Positions 25,539-34,418 of a stretch of DNA of 64,000 nt are shown one piece after another. Origin of the DNA: Opitutaceae bacterium. GTDB taxonomy: Bacteria; Verrucomicrobiota; Verrucomicrobiia; Opitutales; Opitutaceae. Where the stretch lies: NCBI GenBank assembly GCA_024233285.1, contig JACKPU010000007.1, forward strand, positions 1 to 64,000. Reading direction: 5' to 3'. The number at the start of each line of letters is the position of its first letter. Position 1 is the stretch's first letter. Under the pieces are notes generated by a model that saw only the letters and a list, made by a program, of their open reading frames with translations, ran no database searches and was not told the DNA's origin. The translations under genes and the position numbers were made by a program.

Positions 25539-27025
25539 ATCGCATCGTCGCCATCGTCGGCCGACCCAACGTCGGCAAGAGCCGGTTATTCAACCGGCTT
25601 GCGCGCAAGCGGATTTCCATTGTGCACGACGAGGCGGGCATCACGCGCGACGTGATTTCGACTCAGATTGAAGACGGTGCCTACACCTTGCTCGATACCG
25701 GTGGCATCGGCCTGACCGGCAGCGACACTCCGGAACGCATTACGGTGGCCTCGGAACAGCAGGTCGATTTCGCTATCGATACGGCCGGTTTGATCCTGTT
25801 TGTGATCGATGGCTTGAGCGGGGTGACGCCACTGGACGAGCGTATCGCGGCCAAGTTGCGACGCAGCAAACGCGAGGTGAGATTGGTCGTGAACAAGGCC
25901 GACTTCGACGAAGAAAAAGTCGAGATCGCCGAGGCGTATCGGCTGGGCTTGGGCGAGCCGATCGCGGTCTCGGCGGAACATGGCAACGGTGAGGCGGACT
26001 TGCGCGCCGCGATTGCCGCGGCTTTGGGTCCGGCCCCGGTTAAGGATGACAGCGGCGACCGCGGTGAAGACGGCCCCTTGTGCATCTGCTTCATCGGGCG
26101 ACCGAATGTCGGCAAGTCGTCGTTGAGCAACCGGCTGCTGCACAGCGACCGGTTGATCGTGAGCGACGTCCCCGGCACCACGCGCGATGCGATCGAAGTG
26201 CCGTTCCTGTTCAAGGGCCGCAATGGCCAGGACTACCCTTTCCGCCTCATCGATACCGCGGGCATCAAGGCGGCGACCAAGCTCGCCGCGCCGGTGGAGT
26301 ATTTTTCGCGGCTGCGGTCGCTCGATGCGATCCAACGTGCCGACGTGGTCTTTCTTGTGCTCGACGCGATGGAAGGCGTGACCCAGCAGGACAAAGCGAT
26401 CGCCGGCGAAGCGGTCAAGGAGCGCAAACCCATCGTGGTGGTGATCAATAAGTGGGATCTCGTGCACAAGGCGTTCGCGAACCCCGAGGGGATCCGCGGA
26501 TTTTCTGACGAGCGCGAGTATCGCGAAAAATACGAAAAGGCCGTGTTCGACCGCCTGTTCTTCACTCCCGGTGCGCCGCTGATTTATGTGTCGGCCCTGA
26601 GCGGATACGAGGTGGACCGTATGATGAATGCCGCGGTCAAACTCAACCGCACGCTGGGTAAGAAACTGCCCACGGCGCGATTGAACAAACTGCTCGGCAC
26701 GCTGACTGAGCGCACACCGCCGCCGGCAGTGGGCGGGCGCCGTTTCCGGGTTTACTACGCGACTCAAACCGGCAACCGACCGTTTCGCGTCCGCATCTTT
26801 TGCAACCGGGAGGACAAACTCTCGGAAAGCTACCGGCGCTATCTCGAGGCCGGGGTCATTGCCGAATTCAAATTGGAAGGGTGCCCGGTCTATTTTGATT
26901 TGGTGGGCAAAGAGAAGCATACGCCGGGCACGCCCTATACGTCGAAAAACACCTTGGCGGCAACCAAACCGAAGTGGCGCATGGCGGAGGATGCCGAGCA
27001 GGGCGGCGGCACGCTGGAGGACTGA
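25535..27025 (+). CDS. der: Ribosome biogenesis GTPase Der (EngA)
   Basis: The protein has 496 residues with two GTPase domains in tandem. The first has GRPNVGKSRLFNRL, LLDTGGIGL and VVNKADFD. The second has GRPNVGKSSLSNRLL, VPGTTRDAIE, LIDTAGIK and VINKWDL. A C-terminal KH-like domain ends with VYYATQTGNRPFRVRIF. It aids late 50S assembly. I chose the ATG at 25535 because it gives the MNRIVAIVGRPNVGKS start typical of Der and overlaps the aminotransferase stop. Confidence 0.97.
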   Translation: MNRIVAIVGRPNVGKSRLFNRLARKRISIVHDEAGITRDVISTQIEDGAYTLLDTGGIGLTGSDTPERITVASEQQVDFAIDTAGLILFVIDGLSGVTPLDERIAAKLRRSKREVRLVVNKADFDEEKVEIAEAYRLGLGEPIAVSAEHGNGEADLRAAIAAALGPAPVKDDSGDRGEDGPLCICFIGRPNVGKSSLSNRLLHSDRLIVSDVPGTTRDAIEVPFLFKGRNGQDYPFRLIDTAGIKAATKLAAPVEYFSRLRSLDAIQRADVVFLVLDAMEGVTQQDKAIAGEAVKERKPIVVVINKWDLVHKAFANPEGIRGFSDEREYREKYEKAVFDRLFFTPGAPLIYVSALSGYEVDRMMNAAVKLNRTLGKKLPTARLNKLLGTLTERTPPPAVGGRRFRVYYATQTGNRPFRVRIFCNREDKLSESYRRYLEAGVIAEFKLEGCPVYFDLVGKEKHTPGTPYTSKNTLAATKPKWRMAEDAEQGGGTLED

Positions 27026-27065
27026 GAGACTTGCCGTGAGCGCGCAATCGTGACTGAACAGCGCG

Positions 27066-28049
27066 GTGCCTGCTTTGAAACTCGTTTTCCTGGGATCCGA
27101 CCCGATTGCCTTGCCATTGTTGGAGTGGCTGGAAGGCGCGGGACGTGAGGTCGCGCAGCTTGACGCGGTATTCACGCAGCCCGACCGACCGGTCGGCCGC
27201 GGGCAAAAAATCACCCCCAATGCGATCAAGCAATGGGCCCAGGCCCGGGACATTCCGGTCTATCAGCCGGAAAAGCTGCGGGCGGAGGCATTGGCGCAAC
27301 TGCAGGCCCTGCAAGCGGATGTTTCGCTGGTCATGGCCTACGGGCATATTCTGCGCCAAGCGTTCATCGATGCGCCGCGATTGGGGACGCTTAATTTGCA
27401 TGCCTCGCTGCTGCCCCAGTATCGGGGAGCGTCGCCGATTCAATCGGCGGTGGCCATGGGCGAGACGGAAACCGGAGTGAGCCTGATGCGCATCGTCCGC
27501 GAATTGGATGCGGGGCCCGTGGCGGACATGGAAACCGTGCCGATCGAACCGCAGGATACGGCCCTTGAAATCGAATCGAAATTGGCGGCGGCCTGCGTTC
27601 CGCTGCTGGCCCGGAACTTGCCGGCGCTGGCGGAGGGTCGGTTGGCTTTTCGTGAACAAGACCATGCGGCGGCCACGTTCTGCCGCCGGTTGACCAAGGC
27701 GGATGGTGTGCTGGATTTCGCCCAGCCGGCGCAAGTGCTGGCGGCGCGGATCAATGGTTTGTTTCCTTGGCCGGCCTGTGCGGTCACGATTGAGGGCCAG
27801 CCGATCAAGTTCGGACTGGCGGATACGATCGACGGGGAATTGGCGCCCGGGATCATTGGTGGCGGCGATGCGGATGGTCTGCTGATTGGCACGGGCCGGG
27901 GGATATTGCGGGTCAAACGCCTGCAGCGTCCGGGCGGCCGCATGCTGCCCGCCGGTGAGTTTTTACGTGGCGTCATGCTGGCGCCTGGCACCCGAATTCC
28001 ATCGCAACGCATGCCGGAACTGGTCGCCGCGCAGCCTTTTCGTGCGTAG
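27066..28049 (+). CDS. fmt: Methionyl-tRNA formyltransferase
   Basis: The protein has 327 residues with a GTG start; a TTG at 27075 is possible. LKLVFLGSDPIALP opens the Rossmann fold. The catalytic region reads LNLHASLLPQYRGASPIQ, followed by the D of ELDAGPVAD. A C-terminal OB-fold domain begins near residue 210. It formylates initiator Met-tRNA with 10-formyl-THF. It is 40 bases after der. The usual neighbour def (peptide deformylase) is absent here. Confidence 0.94.
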   Translation: MPALKLVFLGSDPIALPLLEWLEGAGREVAQLDAVFTQPDRPVGRGQKITPNAIKQWAQARDIPVYQPEKLRAEALAQLQALQADVSLVMAYGHILRQAFIDAPRLGTLNLHASLLPQYRGASPIQSAVAMGETETGVSLMRIVRELDAGPVADMETVPIEPQDTALEIESKLAAACVPLLARNLPALAEGRLAFREQDHAAATFCRRLTKADGVLDFAQPAQVLAARINGLFPWPACAVTIEGQPIKFGLADTIDGELAPGIIGGGDADGLLIGTGRGILRVKRLQRPGGRMLPAGEFLRGVMLAPGTRIPSQRMPELVAAQPFRA

Positions 28050-28088
28050 GTCTTGTTTTCGGCGCTTATTTTCGCAAGCTCGCGACTC

Positions 28089-28661
28089 ATGTGGATGCGT
28101 TTAACATTGGCATTGTCGTTCATGGGCTTGGTCGCTCACGGCCAGGGCAACTCGATTCAATTCGAGATGGCCAACATGCGGGAGGACATGCGCGGTCTGA
28201 TCCAGCGCGTGGGCGAATTGACCCTGCGGGTGGAGCAGCTTGAACGCGAAAACGCCGCGCTGCGCAGTGGCGCGGACAATGCGGCGCAGACCTACGTGAC
28301 GGTGGCGCAACTGAACGATGCGGTGGCTGACCTCAATCGCATCGTCAAGTCCTCCGCCAGCGCGTCGAAGAGTGACATTTTGCAGGAGGTGAATCGCAAA
28401 CTCTCAGCCTTGGCCAAGCAGACCAATGCCGCGGTCGAATCCGTGGCCAAAGGCATGGCGCAGCGTCCGGCGGTGCAGACGACGTTTTCCGAAAACTACT
28501 CGCAGGAAGGCACCAGCTACACAGTGCAGAAGGGCGATACGATTTCATCGATTGCGCAGAAGACCGGTGCGCGCATGCAGGACATTATCAACGCCAATAA
28601 GATCGGCGACCCCACGCGCCTGCAAGTTGGCCAAACCCTGTTTATCCCCTCCGCCAAATAA
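28089..28661 (+). CDS. Exported LysM-domain protein with coiled coil
   Basis: The protein has about 190 residues. It starts MWMRLTLALSFMGLVAHGQG, a signal peptide cut near AHG-QG. Residues about 20-60 form a heptad-rich coiled coil (IQRVGELTLRVEQLERENAAL). The C-terminus is a single LysM module, SYTVQKGDTISSIAQKTG to QVGQTLFIP, which binds peptidoglycan sugars. There is no hydrolase domain, so it is probably a wall-binding structural or scaffold protein of the periplasm. It ends 3 bases before parB. Confidence 0.85.
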   Translation: MWMRLTLALSFMGLVAHGQGNSIQFEMANMREDMRGLIQRVGELTLRVEQLERENAALRSGADNAAQTYVTVAQLNDAVADLNRIVKSSASASKSDILQEVNRKLSALAKQTNAAVESVAKGMAQRPAVQTTFSENYSQEGTSYTVQKGDTISSIAQKTGARMQDIINANKIGDPTRLQVGQTLFIPSAK

Positions 28662-28664
28662 CCC

Positions 28665-29603
28665 ATGTCCGCCGCCTCAAAATCCCGCCTGGGTCGTGGT
28701 CTCGGCAGTTTGATCGCCAAAGCCGCACCGCCGGCCGCCCCCGCCAACGACCAGCCCTTTGCCACCAAATCCGCCCCCGCCACGCCGGCGCCTGCGCCAA
28801 CGGGCGCTCCCGGTTATTTGGAAATTGCCGTTTCCGCCGTGGAACCGAGTCCGTATCAGGCCCGTCGGGTATTCCTGCCAGAGCAGCTGCGGGAGTTGGT
28901 GGAAAGCATTCGTTCCGAAGGCTTGCTGCAACCGATCGTGGTTCGCAAAACGGGCGACAAATACCAACTCATTGCCGGCGAGCGTCGCTGGCGTGCGTAT
29001 CAGGAGTTGAAGCTCAAGCAGATTCCGGCCCGCGTGGTCCAGGCGAGTGATTCGTCCTCGGCGGCGCTCGGATTGATTGAGAACCTCCAACGTGAAGGCC
29101 TGAACCCGATCGAAGAGGCGCATGGTTATGCCAGTTTGATTCGCGATTTTGATCTCACGCAGGAAGCCGCGGCGTATCGCGTCGGCCGCAGCCGGGCCAG
29201 CGTGGCCAACAGCCTGCGATTGCTTTCGCTCGATGCGGAGACTCAGGGTTATCTGGGCAAGGGCTTGCTGAGCGTGGGCCACGCCAAGGTGTTGTTGGGT
29301 GTCACCGATGCCGCGCAGCGTTCCCTGCTCGTGCGCCGCGTGATTGAGGAAGGGCTGAGCGTGCGGGCGACGGAAAAGCTCGTGCAGGACGCTGGCAAGG
29401 GCGCCGGCCCGAAGTCGGCCCGTGCCAAATCGACGCCGCCGCGGGATTCAGGCGCAGTGGTTGAAATTGAAAAGAAGCTCACGTCCCACTTGGGCGCGCG
29501 GGTCGCGGTGATGCATACGCCGAAGAAAGGGCGCATCGTGATTGAGTATCACGGCAACGACGATTTGCAGCGCGTGCTCGAAAAGCTGGGCGTGGAGCTT
29601 TGA
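28665..29603 (+). CDS. parB: ParB-family chromosome partition protein
   Basis: The protein has 312 residues. A ParA-stimulating N-terminal tip (KSRLGRGLGSLI) precedes an Ala/Pro-rich linker. The CTP-binding ParB domain has SPYQARRVF, QLIAGERRWRAY and IENLQREGLNPIEEAHGY. The helix-turn-helix (LTQEAAAYRVGRSRASV) reads parS, and a C-terminal dimer domain follows. It loads as a clamp at parS and drives origin segregation with ParA. No parA lies next to it in the window, and I saw no parS consensus. Confidence 0.96.
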   Translation: MSAASKSRLGRGLGSLIAKAAPPAAPANDQPFATKSAPATPAPAPTGAPGYLEIAVSAVEPSPYQARRVFLPEQLRELVESIRSEGLLQPIVVRKTGDKYQLIAGERRWRAYQELKLKQIPARVVQASDSSSAALGLIENLQREGLNPIEEAHGYASLIRDFDLTQEAAAYRVGRSRASVANSLRLLSLDAETQGYLGKGLLSVGHAKVLLGVTDAAQRSLLVRRVIEEGLSVRATEKLVQDAGKGAGPKSARAKSTPPRDSGAVVEIEKKLTSHLGARVAVMHTPKKGRIVIEYHGNDDLQRVLEKLGVEL

Positions 29604-29609
29604 ACCCGC

Positions 29610-30131
29610 TCAGAGTTTTTTATTGGCCGGTGGCAGAAACTTTTCGGTGCGGAGCTTTTTGACCAAGCTGTCAATCGCCCGGCTGGCCGAGTCGTCCAAT
29701 CCGCGGCGCAGCTCCCACGTGTGACTGGCCGTGGTCATCCACTGGGGCGCGGTGCCGGTGAATAGCCCCAAGTTGGTGTTCTTGCCGGCAGTGATCAGGT
29801 TTACGCCAAATACGCAGACGATGTTACCGGCTCGCTCCGGCCGCCATTGCAGCAAATTGACCTCCATCACCGGGATCGCGGGGGCGGGGTCGTCAAATCG
29901 ATTCAGTTCGCCGATTTCACCGACGAAGCCGGCGTGTTTCAGCTTGGTTGCAATCCGATGGTGGAAGGAGTTGGTGATGTCGGCCTCATGAATGCTGTCC
30001 CACATCGGGGGCACGCTGATTCTCAGCAGCAGGGCCGGCGGGGCGGGATCTCCGTCTGTCGTTGAGCCGGCCGACAATCCTGCCAGCAGGAGGAAAAGGG
30101 TGATTATGCCGGGGAAAAACAGACGTTTCAT
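29610..30131 (-). CDS. Exported protein of unknown function
   Basis: The protein has 173 residues and starts MKRLFFPGIITLFLLLAGLSAG, a signal peptide without lipobox cysteine. The mature part has no recognised motif; it alternates strands and helices, with VPVMEVNLLQWR-like and SHTWELRRGLDDSASRAIDSLVKKLR segments, the last giving a C-terminal helix. The overall plan resembles small periplasmic proteins of the LpoB/TolB-N kind but I cannot assign it. It converges on parB with 6 bases between stops. Confidence 0.7.
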   Translation of the reverse strand: MKRLFFPGIITLFLLLAGLSAGSTTDGDPAPPALLLRISVPPMWDSIHEADITNSFHHRIATKLKHAGFVGEIGELNRFDDPAPAIPVMEVNLLQWRPERAGNIVCVFGVNLITAGKNTNLGLFTGTAPQWMTTASHTWELRRGLDDSASRAIDSLVKKLRTEKFLPPANKKL

Positions 30132-30220
30132 GGCACTTTTCGACCCAAGCACGGACAAATTGTTTCGCCAAGCCCTGCATTGACAAACCGGACACTCGTC
30201 TGATGCTTTAACCCTTTGTC

Positions 30221-30598
30221 ATGAGTATTCTCCTCGGGATCCTTACCTTTTTCCTTATCATTATCTCCGTGCTTTTGATTCTGCTGGTTTTGATGCAGAA
30301 GGCCAAAAACGACGGCGGTGCCGGTGCGGCTCTCGGCGGCGGCATGACTGAATCCGCCTTCGGTGCGGATACCACCAACGTCCTGAGCGGCACGACCATC
30401 AAGGCGGCGATCGCCTTTTTCGTGCTGAGCTTTGTGCTCTATCTCGGCCATCTTTATCAGCGCAATCACGGCGCTGGCGCTGGCGAATCGCTGCCGACGA
30501 TTGAAGCTCCTGCCACGCCTGCGGCCACGACCGACAATGCCTCCGCTCCGGCGGTCACGGTTCCGGCCGAATCGACCGAGGCCAAGGACGGCAACTAA
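30221..30598 (+). CDS. secG: Preprotein translocase subunit SecG
   Basis: The protein has 125 residues. Two transmembrane helices (residues about 3-23 and 62-80) flank a Gly-rich loop with LMQKAKNDGGAGAALGGG, the SecG signature, and FGADTTNVLSGTT. The C-terminal tail is Ala/Pro-rich and longer than in E. coli. It assists SecYE in protein export. A terminator-like hairpin lies 26 bases after its stop, inside the next reading frame. Confidence 0.95.
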   Translation: MSILLGILTFFLIIISVLLILLVLMQKAKNDGGAGAALGGGMTESAFGADTTNVLSGTTIKAAIAFFVLSFVLYLGHLYQRNHGAGAGESLPTIEAPATPAATTDNASAPAVTVPAESTEAKDGN

Positions 30599-30602
30599 GT
30601 CC

Positions 30603-31493
30603 GTGCGGCCCCTATTCCAGTTCACGCCCGCCCAATATTGGCGGGCGTTTTTGTTGGCGGGTTTGGCCGCCGGTGCTTCGGTCTGGGCGGGCCCGGCGTC
30701 GAAGACCACCCGGGTGCCGTCCGAATTCGTGCAGTTTGGCGAGCCGGATCAGGCCAAGGGCGCGGAAATCTTGGCCGAGTTTCGCAATCTCGGTATCGCC
30801 GGCGACTACTATTTGCAATTCGAACTGCGGGTCATGCCCCGCCGGGGCGACGAAGTGATTTATGCCGGTCGCTTGTGGGGCAGTCGCAATGAAACCGGAC
30901 CGATTTCCCGGGTCGTTTTGGAAGACGGGCAGGGCAGGGTGCATCGGTTGTTGATCCAGTCCGGATCCGCACCACGCATCTGGAATTGGCGGCCGGGGCA
31001 AGCCTCGCCGGAAGTCATGCCCGCAGACGGTGTTTATCGTCCCTTGCTGGCGGGGACGGAATTAACGCCATTCGACCTGCTCATGCCGTATCTTTACTGG
31101 GACGAATTTGTCTTTGAAGGCGTAAGCAAGGTCCTGGGCCGTGCCGCGCATACGTTTCGGCTGCAGACGCCGGCGGAAGATCCCGCGGATGACGGGCGCC
31201 TGGCCGCCGTGCGGGTGCAACTCGACACGCAGTTTCGTGCCATGGTGCAATCAGAGCTGCTCGATGCCAAGGGCGAGCCCTACAAATCACTCACGCTGCG
31301 CGACCTGAAGAAGGTGGGCTATCAGTGGATGATCAAAGCCATCGACTTGAGGAACGAGCGGACGCGGGATAAAACCCGCTTTCAGGTTGTGCGCGCCGCA
31401 GTCGGGTTGGATCTTTCGCCGACGGTGTTTGATGCAGCCTTTTTGGCCGAGGAAATCACGCCACCGGCCAATACCGAGTTTTTGGGCCGCTGA
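30603..31493 (+). CDS. Outer-membrane lipoprotein-sorting (LolA-like) protein
   Basis: The protein has 296 residues with GTG at 30603. The signal peptide MRPLFQFTPAQYWRAFLLAG is followed by LAAGASVWA, supporting this start. The mature part has beta-strand patterns common to the LolA/LolB fold, including ELRVMPRRGDEVIYAGRLWG, a central TPFDLLMPYLYWDEF, and late GYQWMIKAIDLRNERTRDKTR, the pattern of proteins annotated as outer membrane lipoprotein-sorting protein. It may bind lipid or lipoprotein in the periplasm. It begins 4 bases after secG, and a terminator-like hairpin sits within its first 17 codons. Confidence 0.72.
   Translation: MRPLFQFTPAQYWRAFLLAGLAAGASVWAGPASKTTRVPSEFVQFGEPDQAKGAEILAEFRNLGIAGDYYLQFELRVMPRRGDEVIYAGRLWGSRNETGPISRVVLEDGQGRVHRLLIQSGSAPRIWNWRPGQASPEVMPADGVYRPLLAGTELTPFDLLMPYLYWDEFVFEGVSKVLGRAAHTFRLQTPAEDPADDGRLAAVRVQLDTQFRAMVQSELLDAKGEPYKSLTLRDLKKVGYQWMIKAIDLRNERTRDKTRFQVVRAAVGLDLSPTVFDAAFLAEEITPPANTEFLGR
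30624..30652 (+). terminator. Terminator-like hairpin after secG, within the next gene's start
   Basis: ACGCCCGCC (30624-30632) pairs perfectly with GGCGGGCGT (30640-30648) around a 7-base loop and runs into TTTTT. It has all marks of an intrinsic terminator, yet it overlaps codons 8-17 of the LolA-like gene starting at 30603. Confidence 0.65.
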
Positions 31494-31503
31494 TCCGCCG
31501 GGA

Positions 31504-32634
31504 TCAGTTGATCACTTTTTCCGTCTTCGGATCGAACAGGTGCACCTTTTCGATCTGCAAGGTGATCTGGACCTTTTGGCCGACATCAAAGCGATCGGAG
31601 GCGCGGACACGGGCGATGAAAGAATGCGCGCCGGTGTCGAGGTAAAGGTAGGTCTCGGCGCCCATGGGCTCGGAAACCTCGACGGTGACTTCGATGGTGT
31701 GGGCCGGATTGGGCGTGGAAAGGGTCAGGGAGTCCTGGGCGTCTTCCGGACGGATGCCGAAAACGACTTCCTTGTCGATGTAGGCGGACGCCTTGGAGGC
31801 GAGGGTGTCGTTCAGTTCAACCTTGATCGGGTTGCCGCGGGTGTTCGTCTCCACGAAAACCACATGATTGCCGGAACGCTGGAGCTTGCCTTTGAAGAAG
31901 TTCATCGGCGGCGAACCGATAAAGCCCGCCACGAACATGTTGGAGGGATGGTTATATAGGTCCAGCGGTTGGGCCACCTGCATGATGTTGCCGTCCTTCA
32001 TCACGCAAATCCGGTCGCCCATGGTCATGGCCTCGACCTGATCGTGCGTGACGTAGATCATCGTCGCGCCCAGGCGCGCATGGAGCTTGGAAATTTCGGT
32101 GCGCGTGGAAACGCGCATCTTGGCGTCGAGATTGGACAACGGCTCGTCGAAGAGAAACACCTTGGGTTTGCGCACGATTGCGCGCCCCACCGCGACGCGC
32201 TGGCGTTGGCCGCCCGAAAGGGCCTTGGGGCGGCGGTCCAGCAATGCGTCCAAGCCCAGCATGGCGGCGGCTTCGCGCACGCGCTTGTCGATTTCGGCCT
32301 TGGGGAACTTCCGCAACTTCAGGCCGAAGGCCATGTTGTCGTAAACCGACATGTGCGGGTAGAGCGCGTAATTCTGAAACACCATCGCGATGTCGCGATC
32401 CTTGGGCAGGACATTGTTAACGACTTTCGTGTCGATGCTGATGGTTCCACCCGTGATATCTTCGAGTCCGGCGATCATGCGGAGGGTGGTGGACTTGCCG
32501 CAGCCTGACGGGCCGACCAGCACCATGAATTCCCGGTCTTCTATCTCAAGGTTGATGCCTTTGACCGCCGTAACACCGGGGCCGTTCTTTTCGGGATAGG
32601 TCTTGACCAAGTTTTCGATTACTACACGCGCCAT
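31504..32634 (-). CDS. ugpC: Sugar ABC transporter ATP-binding protein (UgpC/MalK type)
   Basis: The protein has 376 residues. The ABC motifs are VGPSGCGKSTTLRM (Walker A), FQNYALYPHM (Q-loop), LSGGQRQRVAVGRA (signature), VFLFDEPLSNLDAKMR (Walker B, D-loop) and YVTHDQVEAM. A C-terminal regulatory OB-fold domain from about residue 235 (FGIRPEDAQDS) is typical of MalK, UgpC and MsmK. Such ATPases often serve several sugar importers. No permease or binding protein is next to it, consistent with a shared orphan ATPase. Confidence 0.94.
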   Translation of the reverse strand: MARVVIENLVKTYPEKNGPGVTAVKGINLEIEDREFMVLVGPSGCGKSTTLRMIAGLEDITGGTISIDTKVVNNVLPKDRDIAMVFQNYALYPHMSVYDNMAFGLKLRKFPKAEIDKRVREAAAMLGLDALLDRRPKALSGGQRQRVAVGRAIVRKPKVFLFDEPLSNLDAKMRVSTRTEISKLHARLGATMIYVTHDQVEAMTMGDRICVMKDGNIMQVAQPLDLYNHPSNMFVAGFIGSPPMNFFKGKLQRSGNHVVFVETNTRGNPIKVELNDTLASKASAYIDKEVVFGIRPEDAQDSLTLSTPNPAHTIEVTVEVSEPMGAETYLYLDTGAHSFIARVRASDRFDVGQKVQITLQIEKVHLFDPKTEKVIN

Positions 32635-32780
32635 GAGTCAGATTTGTTAGGGGATAGGGTGATGCGCCGAAAATCAAGCAACCACCTTGGGAGTCAATGC
32701 CATAGCGTAACAAATGTTTTTAACATTGCGGCGCAGGCAAGCTTCATGCTGCGTATGACGCAAGTCCTGCCGCTTCAACC

Positions 32781-33122
32781 ATGGCCCCACGCACAAAAAA
32801 AGCCGCCGCTCCCGTCACCTTCGATTTACCCCTGGATTTGTTGGCCAAGATTGAAACCTGTCGACAGGCGCTTGGCTTGGACACGGCCAGCGCAGTGATC
32901 CGATCCGCCTTGGAGCGATTTGATTTTGCCGGCTGCCAGCCGCCCCACGTGCCGCATCGACAAATCTCGGTCCGCCTGAGTGCGGATCAGCGCTCGGCCT
33001 TGAAACGTTACGCGAAAATCAAGGACGTGAGCGTCGGGGTGCTCCTGAGGATGGCGATTGACGACCTGCCGGCGACCAAGCCCAAAGCCAAGGCCAAGCC
33101 GACCCGCCGTCGGAAATCCTGA
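32781..33122 (+). CDS. Putative DNA-binding protein with two tandem ribbon-helix-helix units
   Basis: The protein has 113 residues. Two stretches each show the order short strand, helix, helix of CopG/Arc folds: residues about 12-48 (VTFDLPLDLLAKIETC, then TASAVIRSALERF) and about 61-97 (ISVRLSADQRSALKRY, then VSVGVLLRMAIDDL). A Lys/Arg/Pro tail (KPKAKAKPTRRRK) follows and should contact DNA. RHH proteins normally dimerise; two units in one chain would act as a built-in pseudo-dimer. No toxin or plasmid gene is nearby. The target is unknown. The RHH fold is inferred from pattern, not from a search. Confidence 0.65.
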   Translation: MAPRTKKAAAPVTFDLPLDLLAKIETCRQALGLDTASAVIRSALERFDFAGCQPPHVPHRQISVRLSADQRSALKRYAKIKDVSVGVLLRMAIDDLPATKPKAKAKPTRRRKS

Positions 33123-33194
33123 GTCATCAGGTCATCGGCAAGCCGGGGGCTTGCCAAGCGCGGTCGATGTGCCCTTTAGTGCGCGGCGCACATC

Positions 33195-34379
33195 ATGAGT
33201 AATCTGCCGACCCTTTCCACTTGGGCCTTGAACATAGCGCCGTCGCCGACGCTTGCAGTCGATGCCAAGGCGAAATCGCTCATCGCGGCGGGCGAAGACG
33301 TCTGTGGTTTCGCCGCCGGTGAACCGGATTTCGACACGCCTGTCCACATCAAGGAGGCCGCCATCAAGGCCCTGCAGGATGGCAAGACCAAGTATGCGCC
33401 GACGCCGGGCATACCGCCGTTGCGTGATGCGATCGCGCAAAAATACACGGAGTTCTATCAGATCCCGACCAAGGCCGCGCAAGTGGTGGTCAGCCCCGGC
33501 GGCAAATTTTCCTGCTACCTGACCATTCTCGCGACGTGCTCGGCCGGCGACGAGGTGATCATCCCCGCGCCGTTCTGGGTGAGTTATCCCGAAATGGTCA
33601 AATTGGCCGGCGCCACGCCGAAGCAGGTGCTCGCGACCGATGCGACAGGCTTCAAGCTCACCCCCGCGATGCTGGAGGCGGCGATCACGCCGCGTTCAAA
33701 GCTGCTCATTCTCAACTCGCCCTCGAATCCGACCGGTGCGGTTTACACGCCCGCGGAATTGGCGGCGCTCACCGCCGTCGCGGTGAAGCACAACCTCTAC
33801 ATCATGTCGGACGAGATTTACGAGCATTTGCTCTATGACGGCGCCAAGCACGTGTCGCCGGCTTCGTTCTCGGCCGAGGCGCGTGAACGCACCATCATCG
33901 TCTCCGGGTTTGCCAAGACGTTTTCGATGACCGGCTGGCGCTTGGGCACGATCGTCGCGCCCGCGCCGATCGCCAAGGCGGTGGCCGAGCTGCAAAGCCA
34001 GATGACCTCGAATGCGACGACCTTTGCGCAATGGGGCGCGCTCGCGGCCTACACCGAACAGGCGAAGACCCAGGCCGCGTTGGATGAAATGCTGATCGCC
34101 TTTGATCGGCGGCGCAAATTCCTGCATGCCGAGCTCAACAAGATCCCCGGGATCAACTGTCTGTTGTCCCAGGGCGCGTTCTACCTGTTCCCCAATATTT
34201 CCAGCTTCGGGCTCGATGATCTGAAATTCTGCGAACGTCTGCTCGATGAACACAAGGTGGCCGCGGTGCATGGCTCGGCGTTTGGCGCCCAGGGCTTCAT
34301 GCGCATCAGCTACGCGACATCGGACGAAATTCTCGCAAAGGGAGTCGAGCGGCTGGCGAAATTCTGCGCCACGCTCTGA
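33195..34379 (+). CDS. aspC: Aspartate-type aminotransferase (class I/II, subgroup 1-beta)
   Basis: The protein has 394 residues. It shows CGFAAGEPDFDTP, KYAPTPGIPPLRDAIA, LNSPSNPTGAVYTP, IMSDEIYEHLLYD and SGFAKTFSMTGWRLG with the PLP-linked lysine, plus the C-terminal FMRISYATS arginine. The sequence is of the Thermus/Bacillus aspartate aminotransferase kind, which moves the amino group between aspartate and 2-oxoglutarate. It stands alone with 72 bases upstream containing a GGCAAGC/GCTTGCC hairpin without a T tract. Confidence 0.93.
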   Translation: MSNLPTLSTWALNIAPSPTLAVDAKAKSLIAAGEDVCGFAAGEPDFDTPVHIKEAAIKALQDGKTKYAPTPGIPPLRDAIAQKYTEFYQIPTKAAQVVVSPGGKFSCYLTILATCSAGDEVIIPAPFWVSYPEMVKLAGATPKQVLATDATGFKLTPAMLEAAITPRSKLLILNSPSNPTGAVYTPAELAALTAVAVKHNLYIMSDEIYEHLLYDGAKHVSPASFSAEARERTIIVSGFAKTFSMTGWRLGTIVAPAPIAKAVAELQSQMTSNATTFAQWGALAAYTEQAKTQAALDEMLIAFDRRRKFLHAELNKIPGINCLLSQGAFYLFPNISSFGLDDLKFCERLLDEHKVAAVHGSAFGAQGFMRISYATSDEILAKGVERLAKFCATL

Positions 34380-34418
34380 AACAGACCGGGCATGACGAAG
34401 CACTGAACCACTGCCGTC

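Noticed and set aside
25586..27253. Minus-strand open frame of 555 codons
   Set aside because: It is a shadow of der and fmt, both secure by motif.
33137..33155. GGCAAGC/GCTTGCC hairpin after the RHH gene
   Set aside because: There is no T tract, so it was not called a terminator.
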